DNA of 64,000 nt from Ceriagrion tenellum (Eukaryota > Arthropoda > Insecta > Odonata > Coenagrionidae), in assembly GCA_963169105.1 (NCBI GenBank), contig OY720641.1, positions 7,455,258 through 7,519,257 of the forward strand, given 5' to 3'. The position numbers and the translations under genes are program-made. The notes under the pieces are model-generated. The model made no database searches, had not been told where the DNA came from, and worked only from the letters and a program-made list of their open reading frames with translations. Position 1 is the stretch's first letter. The number at the start of each line of letters is the position of its first letter. This document shows positions 25,506-37,400 of the stretch, piece after piece.

Positions 25506-27756
25506 GTATAAATTATTTTGGGAGTGTGTCATGAAATTGAGTCTCGGCGTATTCCTTTTTCACTTCAAATTAAGAATTTGGTGTGAAGATAGACAAAAAT
25601 GGAAAAAAAAAGTATTTTGGAACATTCAAGGTATATAATGTTTTCCTTAGAATTCTGCAGATAAATTTTATGGAATGCAATATCAAATCAAATGTTGATG
25701 AGAAATTGTAGATGAAATGCTATACGTAGAGAGAAAGCTCACACCCTTCTGTACAATTGGTAAAGATACTGTGTTCCCTATTCCTAGAGGTTAGAAAATA
25801 GTAAATCATGCTAACATGAGGACAGCAGGGCTATATTTTCCAAATTAATCAGCAAGGATTTAAGTGAATAAAAGATAAACATTAATATTATGAGGGATGG
25901 ACTAGTGTACCAAATACAACGGTACAATAGAAAACTTGTTCACCTTTATGTGTCATCATATGAAAGTAACTTAGATGCTGTTCGATGTTCTACGCATGAT
26001 TAAAGCCAAGTTAAGAAAAAATTGCCGACATTTCCATGATTTCACCGAAGCCAAATTAGGGAGACTGACGAACCAAGCTGTCTCTAAGGTTATAAAACCA
26101 TAACCGCTTGAATGTGTGAGACAATATTGTGAATCTGTTAACAACCCATTCTTTCAGCCTGCAATAAAGTTGTAATCATAACAAACGATTTGAACGATGG
26201 CTATTCATTCAACCGGTTATTACACTCGTCTTTCCTTAGGAAGAAATATATGACACACAAAATATTTAAAGACATAAATAATGCATTATTAAATAAAGGG
26301 AAAATTGGCCATATAAAAGCTAAAATTAAAACTCTGCCAAAAAAACTGCCAATGTTGCGTATTCCCTGCAATAATCAGTTATGAACAAATCTTTTTGGTC
26401 CAAGTAATTGCTTTATGTAATGGTTATAATATAATTTTAAGTAAAGCGGAAATACTCCTAAATCTATACGTTTTGATGGCGCAAACACTGGAAAAGAATG
26501 CCATTGATGTGATACATGGGGGGAGGAGAAAGCAGAAGCCCCGAAAAGCACTTAGATGATCGCGAACTTGAAAGAAGGGCAAAAAAAAGAGGACGTTAGT
26601 TGGATCAGTGACCATCCACTCGAAAATACTGCCTTTTGAACGGAGGGAACTTGTTAGGGCTTTCCTCGTGGGCTTCTCACGCCTATCTATCCGGGGTCTG
26701 CCTACCGGGGACTCCGAGCAAGAGAGGTTCGTAAGGAGAGAAATAACGTGTATGAAAGTGTATCCGGATCACGATCTCTGCGCTTGTCGCCAACACACAT
26801 GCGCACACAAGCGGGCATACAAACGACTCCCGACACATCCGCACCGTTTGGCCGTGATAATCTTCCGGGTTTGCCGCCGTCGTGATTCGCGTTTCGCCTT
26901 CCCAGCAATTCAAATTAGAGAAGACCAGAGCGAGAATTTCCTATGAATATAAATCCAAGGGGCTGAGAGAAAAGCCCTTGCAAAAGCTTGCTCTGGGTAT
27001 ACTGAAGATCAGATTGCGGTGTCACGCTGGAGCAGATATGGTATAGTCCCAACTGGAACTGTGAAAATCAGGTTTACCATTGAGTAAGACTGATCAAAGC
27101 AGTGCTATGAAGTTAGAGAAAAGCACATAGCTACCAATTACCCATAAACAACGTCAGAGACAAGTTGCAGAAAATCTACGCAGGCAATTCTTAATAATTT
27201 GAAGCACAAGAGATGTTATCTTTCTTTATTATTGTCCTTTGTAACTCTCACTTTTCAAACCTCATTAAGTTGTACCATAGCAAACGGACTATTACTTGTT
27301 ACTAGACTACTTAGAATTTCCCACCGACACCAATAATGCAGGTTACTGCATACTTATGTAACTCAATCCTTCTTAACGACGAATTAGACTGAGCGGCAAA
27401 AAATAAAATGGGGTCCTTGAAATAAAGTATGCCATAAAACATTATATCATATCTTCAATTTATTAATAGTTTATTAAAGAGCACCTGAACACTTTATGTG
27501 CGTTTCCGGCAAATGCAGTGTGGTAGAACATCAATCTTTTTTCTTCCACACCTAACTCGTCCTGTCTCTCTCAGTTAGTTACGCAGAGTAATGTTGCTGC
27601 TTGCGAAATGGCTGTTCACACATAATTTTAATTGTGCCCTCACATAGTTCTTCTCTTTGTAGTTAGTGATCTTAACTCAATGTTTGGGGTCGACGAGGCA
27701 GTTTTAGAAGAAAGAAAAAATTTATCTATGTGTTCCAAAAAATATTTTCCTAACGT
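25506..27756. other. Non-coding stretch
   Basis: AT-rich apart from a CpG-richer segment at about 26600-26940, where frames on both strands are open but carry no known domain. Nothing else is recognised. Confidence 0.45.
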
Positions 27757-27992
27757 AGGTAGGCCGAGAAGGATGTGCTTGAGGAAATTCATAGGAGGAG
27801 GACTATAAAAAGGAGAAGGACATGCGTGAAGCAGCGTATGGAGGTAAATGAGGCAAAAGAGGTTTGCAAGGACAGATCAGCATGGGGGAAATTATTGAAG
27901 CAGAGTTAGGTGAACAAATGTGTGTTTGTGAGGGAAACTTTGTGACTGTGCCTACCCCGGAAGGAAACGGCGCGATTGGTATGAATGTAAGT
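27757..27992 (+). mobile_element. RTE-like retrotransposon, very short 3' copy
   Basis: Homologous to 8815-9065: it starts in the GRPR-coding part (GTAGGTAGGCCGAGAAG), runs through the MKQ/VNEAKEVCKDRS segment, the LLKQS stop and the UTR box CCTACCCCGGAAGG. A small deletion relative to the longer copy lies in the first 40 bases. It retains no functional domain. The tail here is short and mutated. Confidence 0.88.
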
Positions 27993-30900
27993 ATTCTGTA
28001 CAGCCTAATTCGCCATTTGATAGGACAAGTCTAAAAGCCTCTTTCCTAGGAGTTAGAAATAATGGACGTTCGGGAAAATAGTCGTAAGTTAACTTATTCT
28101 GATACACAGTGACTGAGTTCCATAAATATAATCCAAAATATTTTTCATATCTTATTATAAAAGGACCTAATTCCTATTTTGTGAAGAAAACTAGCATAAA
28201 AAATGTACATAATGAGCAACTGTAAGCAGTGAACATTTGACGTGAGTGCCATGCCTTTTCACGAACAATAACGTCCAAGATCGCTAATCGATTTAAACAC
28301 CACTTAATACCGTTCAAGGATCTTCCTTAAAACAAAAATGGGAACATTCAAATACCCGATTAGTTTTCCTTGATCTGAGGCATTATCTTTTCCCGTAAAT
28401 GCCATCAGAATTTTTAATAAGTCCAATCATGCCAATTATGTAGTATGTATGAAAGACTAGTTATTTTGTTTCAGTATTCATCCGCGAATGTGCTAGGAAT
28501 CCTCACGTAAGGCCTTTCTTGTGGAAAGTACTAGCCTTTTAGTTGGTACTTTACCCTTTGTATCTGTTGCAATTATTACTCTTTGCTAGCTCCATAAAAT
28601 CTCTTATCAACCTGCTGAATAATTGTAACTCATTTATTCATTGTACCCTCTTTAAATGTTATATTTTGTCCAAGTTTCCTCCAAGCATACGCTACGATGT
28701 CAGACAGCTTCAATAGTTATCTCTCAGCAGCTGTCAGATTTTCTTTTTCTATCTTTCACTAAGCATCGCAACTTACGAGTTTTTATGCCCTCAGATTAAT
28801 TAAGGTTCTCCATAACACGTGCGCTCCCGTTATTGCAAATATATAATTGCGCCCACGAGAGTGTAAATGTTATCGTTATTTCATCAAATTTATCCGTTGC
28901 ATAAAATCAGTTGTTTCGATAGATGGACTCCATTCTTAGCACAGAATCTGATGACCTCTGAAGTGATTTATGTATTTTAATACGAATAACGTAACGCAAA
29001 GAAAGGAGCTGTGATATTGTCGCAATATAACGGAGACGCGGGAGGACACCCGAAAAATGATACTCTAAAATAATAAACTCCAAGAGACCCTAAAAAAATT
29101 CATTCTTTGCCTTTGAATTTGTTCATTGGTTCAGGGTTTAATGCTTGAGGTATGCTAAAAATTTTGTTATAGCGACAGCCAAGGAGGATACACCTTTCTT
29201 TGATTTTTGGGATTTGGGATTCCTCGCAGTCTACGCAATTATCTCGCTCTCCTTCAAGAATATTCTCCCATTACCCATCCTCCAGTTATTTCGCGATATC
29301 CTCACGCATTTTAAAGATTTCATTAGCATTTTTTTTTAAAGTTAGCACATTCTTACGCACTTTTCAACTGCCATCATAACTATTAGATAACGATTCAAAA
29401 GGTTAGTTAGCTGTACCTCCTGCCCATATTCTCCTCACAGACGAACAGTTCCACTCTTCATTAGTCATTTTAACATCCCTAGTGCCTCATCTATGCATTC
29501 CATCCTTAGTTTTTCTAGGGTATTTTTATAATTAATATTTCCTTTCATTATTAGTTTCAATAGACTGATATATTTTAAAATAAACTCAATCAGTTTTTGT
29601 CTAGTGTTTTGTACAGTTATACTCCATCACTCTACTGACTTGATGACTATTTATTCATTTTTTATCAATTAAAATTAAGTCGTCCACTTTCAGAAAAATT
29701 GCCAATTGAAAGTGCACTTGTGACAAACACAAAAAGACATACACATATATTCAACAAAAAACTTAACTGAGACGATCTAGAGACGACATCCATGTCCGTC
29801 ACTGTCTAGATTCGCTATTTACTTAAGGAAAGATGGGTTGAGGCCAAATTGGTGAAGTTTTTTGGCGATAGAAAAATGGGATCATAATCAGTAGGAAGTG
29901 ATTTTATTAAGTACGGAGGAAGAAAGAGGACGGAAGAAGAGCGAGCGTTTAATTAGTGACAATCTTGGAGTTGTGATGAGGAATAATGAGTTAGATCTGG
30001 TACGACGCGAAGGCACTCTGATGTTGATGAATGAGGTATTGTTCGGGACTGTCAATGCAAGAAAAGATATAATGAGTTTTAAGTCGGATTTAAGTGTGCG
30101 TTGGGAGAGACTTCATATTATTGTCATTATTCACAACTAATCTCTTCTGAAACAGAATAAACAATTGGCTTCTCAACACTGAAGGTTGCTATTATCTGGG
30201 TGATTCAACGCATTTTATTTAAAGACAATAGTTTCCCCTGCGTTACAGCATGTATCTTTGGGTCGAAGTGATTATGCCAAAAAATGGACGGCCCTATATA
30301 GACCGGTTGTCAGATCACTATCGTTTGGTGACACTTGTCATCTTGGTGCCAATTTTCCTCGGGAGCGGGAATCATCCGTTTCTGCTGGGAATTTCTACTT
30401 GGGCTTTGGAGGTGATATTCGTCCTCCCAGTTGAATTTCTCCGTGTATTTTGAAATCTCGACTGTCTTCCGAATGATCCTTAGGAAGTATCGAGTTTTCC
30501 CAGAGATCACGGATATAGTTTCCCGGATTCTTTAAAAAGTACGACACAGCCACTAGTTTCAAAGAATAAAACTTAGGTGGGTGATATACTCCCAAGATCT
30601 ATGAGTGACTATCACTTTCATCACAAATGCAAGAAATGAGTGAGTTTGAAAATTTTCCGCTTTAAATAACCACTTAATGTTCAAAAAACTCTCATGTAAA
30701 TCCTTTACTCATGCATTAATTATAAGAGAAGGTTATTTTAATAAAAAATTAAAAATTTCTATTTTGTGACTTACATCAGCAGCTTTTAATATGGATAATA
30801 ATATCAACGCAACAAGTTGAAAAAAGCCATACCAAGCAAATAATCTGAGAAATCATGAAACTAGAGCGTTCTCAACGAAGCTTTGCCAGGTCTCCAAATT

Positions 30901-31199
30901 TTAAATGAAGAGGTTACTTTCCACATTTATAATTCCCAGGCATGAATCACTTATTGTCGATATAAGAAATCACACTAGACAAACCTTACTGTTGCTAGCA
31001 TTGAGAAAACTTGTAGAACCGAATAATTGGACAAAGCCGAATATTTAATTGTATGTATGCTCGGAAATAGAGCCCAAGTTGACACGCTAATAGAAAAATA
31101 CATGAGAGAGACGAGGAAAAAACCCAAGTTCTGATATGATATGAGTAACTTATGAGCTTTGGAAATATTACGGTGTTGCTAAGGGAAAAAAGAGTGTTT
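27993..31199. other. AT-rich non-coding stretch
   Basis: A segment at about 30250-30600 is open on both strands (plus 30250-30453; minus 30310-30595) without a recognised family. Another open frame at 29898-30140 (plus) also has no motif. Confidence 0.4.
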
Positions 31200-31800
31200 T
31201 TTCTAAACGTAAAGTTTCCTACCACCGCTAGTAAGACTGAACATTTGAGAAGGGCAAATTGAGAAGGTTCTCGTGGCCTTAGGAATGGAAAGAAATAATA
31301 TAATGGAGGAAGGGAATAACGGTTTCCGGTAGACCTGTGCCGAGGGGCGGAGGTAGTAGGTGGTGTGTGGAGTGAAAAAGGGAGGGGACAAAGAACGCGA
31401 TAAGGTTGCCAAGAAAGTCGGACGAAAGGAAAGTGAGAAGAAAAAGGGGGATGGGAGGTTGGTAAAGAGAGAGGGGGTGAGCGAGGCAAGGGAAAAAAAT
31501 TCTCCGCGGTCGGTATAAGAGAGTGGACCCAGTGTGAATCGGAGGAGAAACGAGGACGTGGGAATGGAGTAGGAAAAAAAGTGTAAAAGATGTGCTGGCC
31601 GGGGAAAAGGAATGCGAGGGAATGGAAACAAGAATGGGGAAGGAAAAAGGGAAACGAAAAATGGGAGGAAAAAGAGAAGAGATGGTCCCAAAACTGCGAG
31701 GATGTCGTCTACACGAAGAGGTTCGTTAAATTCACAGCGCCGCGCATTCGAGAAAACCGCCCCGAGACGATCACAAAAGATGCACGGCAGACGCTTTTAA
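31200..31800. other. Purine-rich patch
   Basis: The plus strand is a long G/A-rich run with repeated GGAGGAAAAAGG-like sequence and a CpG-richer right edge (31700-31790). The minus-strand frames of 162-164 codons are Phe/Pro/Ser-rich artefacts of this composition. Confidence 0.55.
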
Positions 31801-31959
31801 CAAGAGTATAACAGTTTTAGAGGGATTTAGAAGGATTATTACGGTGTTGGGAAGAAAGAATTTGGAAAAAGTAGGGGTAACGCAATAAGTATGGAATCTG
31901 TAACGGGAATAACTGCCAAAATATCCGTAAACACTAGGGTTACACAACAGATTGCATTG

Positions 31960-32706
31960 CATGTAAATAAAATTTTTAACATGATAAGTCCTCACCATTA
32001 AAGTCTTCACACATTATTGTGGGTGGAGTAAACATAGAGCCCTCATAATTTGTCACATACCTTGGACATAAAATATCACATAACCTTAATTTCAGATAGA
32101 TCGTAGAGGACACACATAAAACATATCTAGCACCGCATTAAAGAAACTGGGATTTATAAAGTGTATAGTTGGAAGGTTCTCAAATGAGAAAGTAAAAGAG
32201 AGGTGATACTTTGGGTCGAACCTCGAATACAGCGACAGAATTTGAGACGCTGGATATAAAGATGCAACCAAAAAATTAATAAAATACAATGAAAAGCTGC
32301 TCACTTTGTTTAAAACTGCTACGAGCGAATATAACGTGTTTCACAGATACCAGAGGGATTAAGTGTGTAGCCACCAGAGACCCAGAAGCTACAGGCACGT
32401 CTTAGTTTGTGTGAGAATGCCAGATCAGGTGTGATTCAGAGCAACAGAGAGAATATCATTTTGACGCTACACTGCATTTTTAGGTCCAACAGAATCGATA
32501 AAAACAAAAATAGGTAGATTTCCGAAATTACAAGAAAAAATTCGTTCTCTTCACGCACAAAAAGTGACCATAATAGAACCGGAGCTCTATTAATAATTCA
32601 CATAATACACTTCACCATTTCACCACTCCAAACCTCATCCTTTACACGGCAGGTGTCCTCACACTCCCTACCACACGTCCATGCAGCGGCTCGCAGAGTA
32701 GTATAC
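31960..32706 (+). mobile_element. Non-LTR retrotransposon 3' end, same family as 688-1690 (copy A2)
   Basis: Nucleotide homology to the minus strand of 688-1690 is clear in GTGGGTGGAGTAAAC (about 32018), CGCATTAAAGAAACTGGG (about 32134), GAGAAAGTAAAAGAGAGGTG (about 32187) and the 3' UTR box CGGCTCGCAGAGTAGTAT (about 32687-32704). Translation gives YLGHKIS near 32057 and then many stops. The left boundary is uncertain by several tens of bases. This copy is the most decayed of the three. Confidence 0.82.
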
Positions 32707-34506
32707 TTTCAGTGCAGATGTTATTAGTTTAATTTCACTGTAGTATATTCCTTGCTCAACCTTAGTGCCATTGCTGTTTTCAGCTTAAAAAACAATTATG
32801 CTTATCTCTAATGAATAGGTTGCAAACACAGCGGATAAAATCAACACACATTTATTAGTTTCGTCCTCCGATTCAGTTTCCCAATTCCTCTTTAAAGTAC
32901 CCACACCCGTACGCTCCAGAGGAAACACGTAAGATCGTACAAACGTCCACACGATCGTAAAATGCGCAAAATCTAACCTCTTTGCTCCGTGATATAAAAG
33001 CGATTTTTCATCGGTTTCAGTCATCATTGCCTTTTTTGCCAGCTGTTATCCTCAGGCTTAAAAACAACCTAGGGTCGTAGCAGAGCGGAGCACTTGTGAG
33101 AATGTGCAGGACTTGAAATGTTTCCAATTATGGACTTGCACCACAACTCTTTACGTTTCCAAAACTGTGTTTTAAATTACAACCTACCCTCTTCCCAGAT
33201 ATACGAAGAGTTTAATCAAGAAGGTATAGATTTACAAACAAAGAGCAATTACCTAAACAGTTAATAAAATAAACGGTTGTTGGTATATTGGGGGAAAAGA
33301 ACTAAGTGTTTTCATTTTCAAGATACCAAAAAGTACTGCAACAACATACTCCAGGATGAGCGCATTTGTTTCAGTAAAAAAGTTTTTACACGTTCACATA
33401 CGTGCAAGTTCATAGTATTCGGATATTCTCAACAAATAATGCAACTTTTGGAATTGTATTACCTTTTTCGAGGCAAAACATCAACGAATCTTAGAATGCG
33501 ACGGATAATTGAGTACGTAATTGGTATGTAATTAATTTTTACTCTTTACATTGAATCTCAAGAAATTACCCTGATCCGATCTAAATCTTTCGGCAGAAAC
33601 GGCGAAAATCGTAGTACAGCATCTTCGAATTTGATTTATACCAAAACAGGAAAAAGTATTGGGTTTGTCTTCTCACCTATCGCTGTACAAATTTGCCAAA
33701 ATAAGGGATTTTTTTCATGCTGTCGTATCTGTTCTATTTTGACTTCCTCGTTCAGGAAGATATACCTAATCACCTAATACCAATATAACTAAAATAAAAA
33801 CTTCATAACGTCTCTCTTTGTTTACCCATTCATAAGGGACTGAATTTCTTTCTCCAACCCTCGGATCCTTGCCTTGAGGAAGCAAAGTGGACTAAGGATG
33901 GTTTAATATTTTACAAACCGCATGAAAATTTTGTATTAGTCCTTGTTCATTACCATACGCAACCTTAAGAAAGTGCAGGGAGAAGTAAGCAATTAAAAAT
34001 TAATTATTACATGATGTGGGTGGACTATTATTTTGCCTTGGGCTACAACATGCGGAGCGATGAAGAATGTAGTAATTAAATATATCTGAGCAAAATTTTG
34101 AGGCTAAAAAATGAGGCAGATAGGATTCCAGAAAAGAGATTCCAGAAGTATCAGAAATTCAGAGGGAGCGCTTTTTAGTAAATCATCGAAATAGAAACGT
34201 GTAAAGGCAGGTGATTCTGTGGTTTTCCTCCCAAGTGCAGGAAGGAAATAATATTCCAAGGAAATTTTGTCACGAGGAGTTTTCATTTATTTAATAACAT
34301 TTGTTCCTCTCTCTAAAGGAAGAGAGTTCAGCTACATAATGCTTAGCCCAATCGATGCTGCCGACTATCATTTGAGCAGAATAAAGTAATTTACTTTATT
34401 TCAATATATTTATTGCCACATCGCGGTACTCATATTTTGATTATTCTCGAATCCAATCATATCATAGTAAAGGTTATTTTTATGACGTCTCGAAAAGACT
34501 TACATG
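32707..34506. other. AT-rich non-coding stretch
   Basis: Nothing recognised. The minus frame 32785-33027 and the plus frame 33277-33531 lack motifs. Confidence 0.5.
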
Positions 34507-34508
34507 TA

Positions 34509-35516
34509 CAGGGTGTTTCAAAAAGAATGACCGGACTTTAAATCTCTATATTTATTGATAAAAAATACTACAAAAATGGGATGGATTGCATAATACTAAA
34601 AAAAAAATTTAGTTTTAGCTATGTTATTACACTTGCTCTATGTGTTCACCAACAGCAGCGCGAACAACATCTAGACGATGGCTAAATTCGTGATAAACTT
34701 ACACAATGTATCTGCGTTTAGAGAAGCTATGGCGGCTGTTATTCTGATCTTCACTTCTTCTATGTCACGAGGTAAAGAGGGGAAATGAACACACATTTCT
34801 TCACATATCCTAACACGAAAAAAGTGCATGGGGTCATGTCTGGCGATTTTGGAGGCCGAGAATGCAAAGCAATGACTCGGAGTCCCGTGCGCCCTATCCA
34901 GCGTTGAGGCAGAGTGTCATTGAGGAACTGACGTACGTTGTTTTGCCAGTGTGGCGGAGCTCCATCCTGTTGGAAAATGAAGTCATCGGAGTCCTCCAGA
35001 AGTTGTGGAAAAATTTTTAAGCATTTGAAGATCGACCAAACGACGTCTTAACATTCGTCAGACAGTCGTATGAGGCATTGTCAGTTCTCTGCTTGTGCGG
35101 CGAGAAGACTTTCGTGGACTCCGCTCAAACGTTTTCCGAATTCTTTCCATCATTTTATCAGAAGTGCAACATTGATATTTGCACAAGCATCCTGTCTCTT
35201 CAAATTGGCATTAACAACGGCGAATGTTTTTGGGTGCACGCGGATCAATGCCAAAACGCCGACGAAAAGCACGCTGGACCGAAATCGCTGACTCACTCTT
35301 TGCAAACTGCAGCTCACAAAACGCATTCTGTTGAGCGGACGCCATCTTATTTCTGACTAACTACAAACTAAGAAGACGAATTGACTGATATCAAACGGAA
35401 ATTTTCGAAAACTGTAGGCCACGCCAATTCGGACAACATACATTTCCTTGCCGGCACGTCCCATGTTTCATAATTATTACCGTCCAAAATCAGGTCATTC
35501 TTTTTAAAACACCCTG
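34509..35516 (-). mobile_element. Tc1/mariner-superfamily DNA transposon, internally deleted
   Basis: Inverted termini start CAGGGTGTTT; the left continues CAAAAAGAATGACCGG and the inverted right continues TAAAAAGAATGACCTG. TA dinucleotides lie outside both ends (34507-34508 and 35517-35518), the target duplication typical of the IS630/Tc1/mariner superfamily. The 1008-bp interior carries a transposase pseudogene on the minus strand. Both termini are intact enough to have been mobilised by an enzyme supplied in trans. Confidence 0.92.
34627..35345 (-). pseudogene. Transposase of Tc1/mariner superfamily, internally deleted and frameshifted
   Basis: The frame starts MASAQQNAFCELQFAKSES and continues VQRAFRRRFGIDP, an N-terminal helix-turn-helix region, then RRTSRELTMPHTTV (second helix-turn-helix). 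It then jumps to EDSDDFIFQQDGAPPHW (second catalytic Asp) and RPPKSPDMTPCTFF (third catalytic Asp). The segment that should hold the first catalytic Asp is missing, and stops plus a frameshift after GYVKKC lie in the remaining part. About 240 codons remain where members of this superfamily usually have about 340-350. It encoded the enzyme that cuts and joins the element at TA sites; this copy cannot. Confidence 0.9.
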
Positions 35517-35518
35517 TA

Positions 35519-35859
35519 TATGTCACATGCACGATTTATGGCAATAAATTTCTAGGTAATCGATGAAAACCAAATTAATAGACAAGATACTAAATTCTAT
35601 ACAACAGCCTCTTTAAAGCTGATTGTTGATGTTGACGTAGTTTAAATGCTAATATAACCCTAGGTAAAGTAATCTTTAATTTTATATTAAAGTAAATGCC
35701 TAACAAAAGACTGCAGTCTACTTTCTTCGTTGTAACACTCCTGGACGCAATATTGTGTAATTGGGCCAATCTAGTAGATATAGTGAACGTATTTTTACAT
35801 TTTCAAACTGTGACCATAAACCTGTATTGGATAAACACTTATGTTATTTGTCCACGAGG
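35519..35859. other. AT-rich non-coding stretch
   Basis: No recognised feature between the mariner-type element and the duplicated modules. Confidence 0.5.
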
Positions 35860-36240
35860 CAGATTTTGACCCCAATATTTTGTCTGTTTTTACACAGGCC
35901 GTGAACTAGATTCTGTAGAAAAATTATTTTATCTCATTCAAAGTCATCCGGTCAACAGTTGTTAAATTAAAGTGTACCAACTCACTTGTCACTCCTTACC
36001 AATATTGACCCTCTCTAACCCTCTTTCTTCCCGTTCACCCTTGTCGAACATGTAGAACCGAATTTACAGGTTAGATACTCAGATATATGTATCAGTCTTT
36101 TAAAAGCAGATCGATGGTGTACCTAAGTGCATGTTTTTGACACTGGCCGCAAACTAGATCCTACGGAAAGTTTCATAATTGCGTCTTATTCAAAGTCTTC
36201 CAGTCACGATTGTTGCATGAAATTTGACTTCCTTGAATAA
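35860..36240. repeat. Diverged tandem duplication, unit about 248 bp
   Basis: GCAGAT, then TGTTTTTxACAC, then GGCCGTGAACTAGAT (about 35860-35970) recurs as GCAGAT, TGTTTTTGACAC, GGCCGCAAACTAGAT (about 36106-36220), with a shared ATTCAAAGTC further on. A third weaker match to the ACACTGGCC part lies near 37072. These are probably parts of one repeat family together with the modules at 36354 and 37235. Confidence 0.65.
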
Positions 36241-36353
36241 TTACAACAACCTTATACTTTCTTCTTCTTCCCCAATCCCTATCAGCCTATTTCTTCTTCA
36301 TTCCTCTTCCTCACAAAGTATATATCTCGGTCCAACCTTCACCTGATATCTGT

Positions 36354-36720
36354 ACAACATGAAAATGACGCGGTAATACGTCGAAACCGGTCGTAGTTAA
36401 TAGAAAAGTGTGGAAAATTGCAGTTTTTTTAATCAACTTGACCATTATCAAAGAACCACGGAACTAGCCGCGCAGTTACTCCTACGGAGTCACCCGATAA
36501 TGATACCACAATTGTGTGAAATTCACAGAAGAAGAATAATTCGCCAAGACTGGGCATCGAACGCAAATCGAGGGATCTGGGTTCAATACCCAGTTCAGGC
36601 GAATGATTTTTTCCACTGTAAATTTCACACAATTGTCAACTTGACCAGTTTATTCAGCGATTAAGGTTCGGCCGTTTAAGTATAAAAATCCTCTGCCCAC
36701 TCAGAATTGTAGTTTTACTG
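36354..36720 (+). repeat. Repeat module C1, interrupted by a SINE-like insertion
   Basis: Outer parts 36354-36443 and 36647-36720 match 37235-37400 along their length: ATACGTCGAAACC, TTAGTTAATAGAAAAG (this copy has TAGTTAATAGAAAAG), then TCAACTT, then CCTCTGCCCA. The motif near its start (ATGAAAAT, GACG...CGTC, GAAACC) has the same layout as the Penelope-type tails elsewhere in the window. Confidence 0.75.
36444..36635 (+). mobile_element. SINE-like fold-back insertion with tRNA-like arms
   Basis: A 192-bp insertion is bounded by an 11-bp duplication, TCAACTTGACC, at 36433-36443 and 36636-36646. The paralogous module at 37235-37400 lacks it and shows one TCAACTTCACC (37314-37324), so the empty site is visible. 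Inside, 36508-36636 folds on itself: outer arms of 21 bp with one mismatch, then ATTCGCC/GGCGAAT (36539-36545 and 36598-36604). A perfect T-arm-like hairpin CTGGG-TTCAATA-CCCAG (36577-36593) faces an inverted diverged copy of the same tRNA 3' half. The first 60 bases (AAAGAACCACGGAACTAGCC onward) recur alone at 59503-59560. No coding capacity. Confidence 0.75.
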
Positions 36721-37234
36721 AACGGTGGCATCGATTTCCCATGGCATATTATATTCCAGATCATATCTCAAACATCAACTGCATTTGTTTAAAAAAATAC
36801 AAAGTATAATTTGAAACGCTTTACTTGCAGTAACAAGAAACTCAATGCAATATCTGGAGTCATCATTTTCTTCAAGGAATTGTTTTAGTTTTGACATCTA
36901 CTTGTACTTTTTATTTCAGATATATATCACTATAGAGGCCGTTCATTTCATTAGTCCAGCAATCTCATCTTTTGCCAATATTTTTATGAAGAGTTTCGTG
37001 TCCTGTACAAACGTAGCTAGGTAAGGTAAGAAAAAGGGGTATGCTACATCATCTCCAAGCCAGAAATTTTACACTGGCCGGAAAACCTAATTTGTTCTAT
37101 TTAATACGTATTTTCTATACCTATTTGGACAGAATATAATTTCATTTGGCCGACGATTTTAAGAAGTATCGTAAAACAGCTCCGAGTTTATCACAAGTTT
37201 TCGGCAACATTCGCGCATCTAAAATTGATATTTG
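36721..37234. other. Spacer between the two repeat modules
   Basis: AT-rich; contains the weak third ACACTGGCC match near 37072. No gene recognised. Confidence 0.5.
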
Positions 37235-37400
37235 GAGTACATGAGAATGACGTGATCATACGTCGAAACCCATCTTAGTTAATAGAAAAGTTGGGAAAAT
37301 TAGAGTTTTTAAATCAACTTCACCAATTCATTCGTCAATTACGATTCAGTCGTTTAAATATTGAATCCTCTGCCCACCCTCGATTAGAGTTTTTTCTTCT
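37235..37400 (+). repeat. Repeat module C2, uninterrupted
   Basis: Homologous to the outer parts of 36354-36720. It begins ATGAGAATGACG, followed by CATACGTCGAAACCC, and ends in CCTCTGCCCACCC. It preserves the pre-insertion form of the SINE target. Confidence 0.75.

Noticed and set aside
31203..31691. 162- and 164-codon overlapping minus-strand frames
   Set aside because: Low-complexity Phe/Pro/Ser/Leu translation of a purine-rich tract; two frames are open at once, which is typical of composition bias.
36410..36664. Open frames across the SINE-like insertion (for example one reading GIEPRSLDL)
   Set aside because: Translations of this kind are common over tRNA-derived repeats; the insertion with target duplication explains the sequence.
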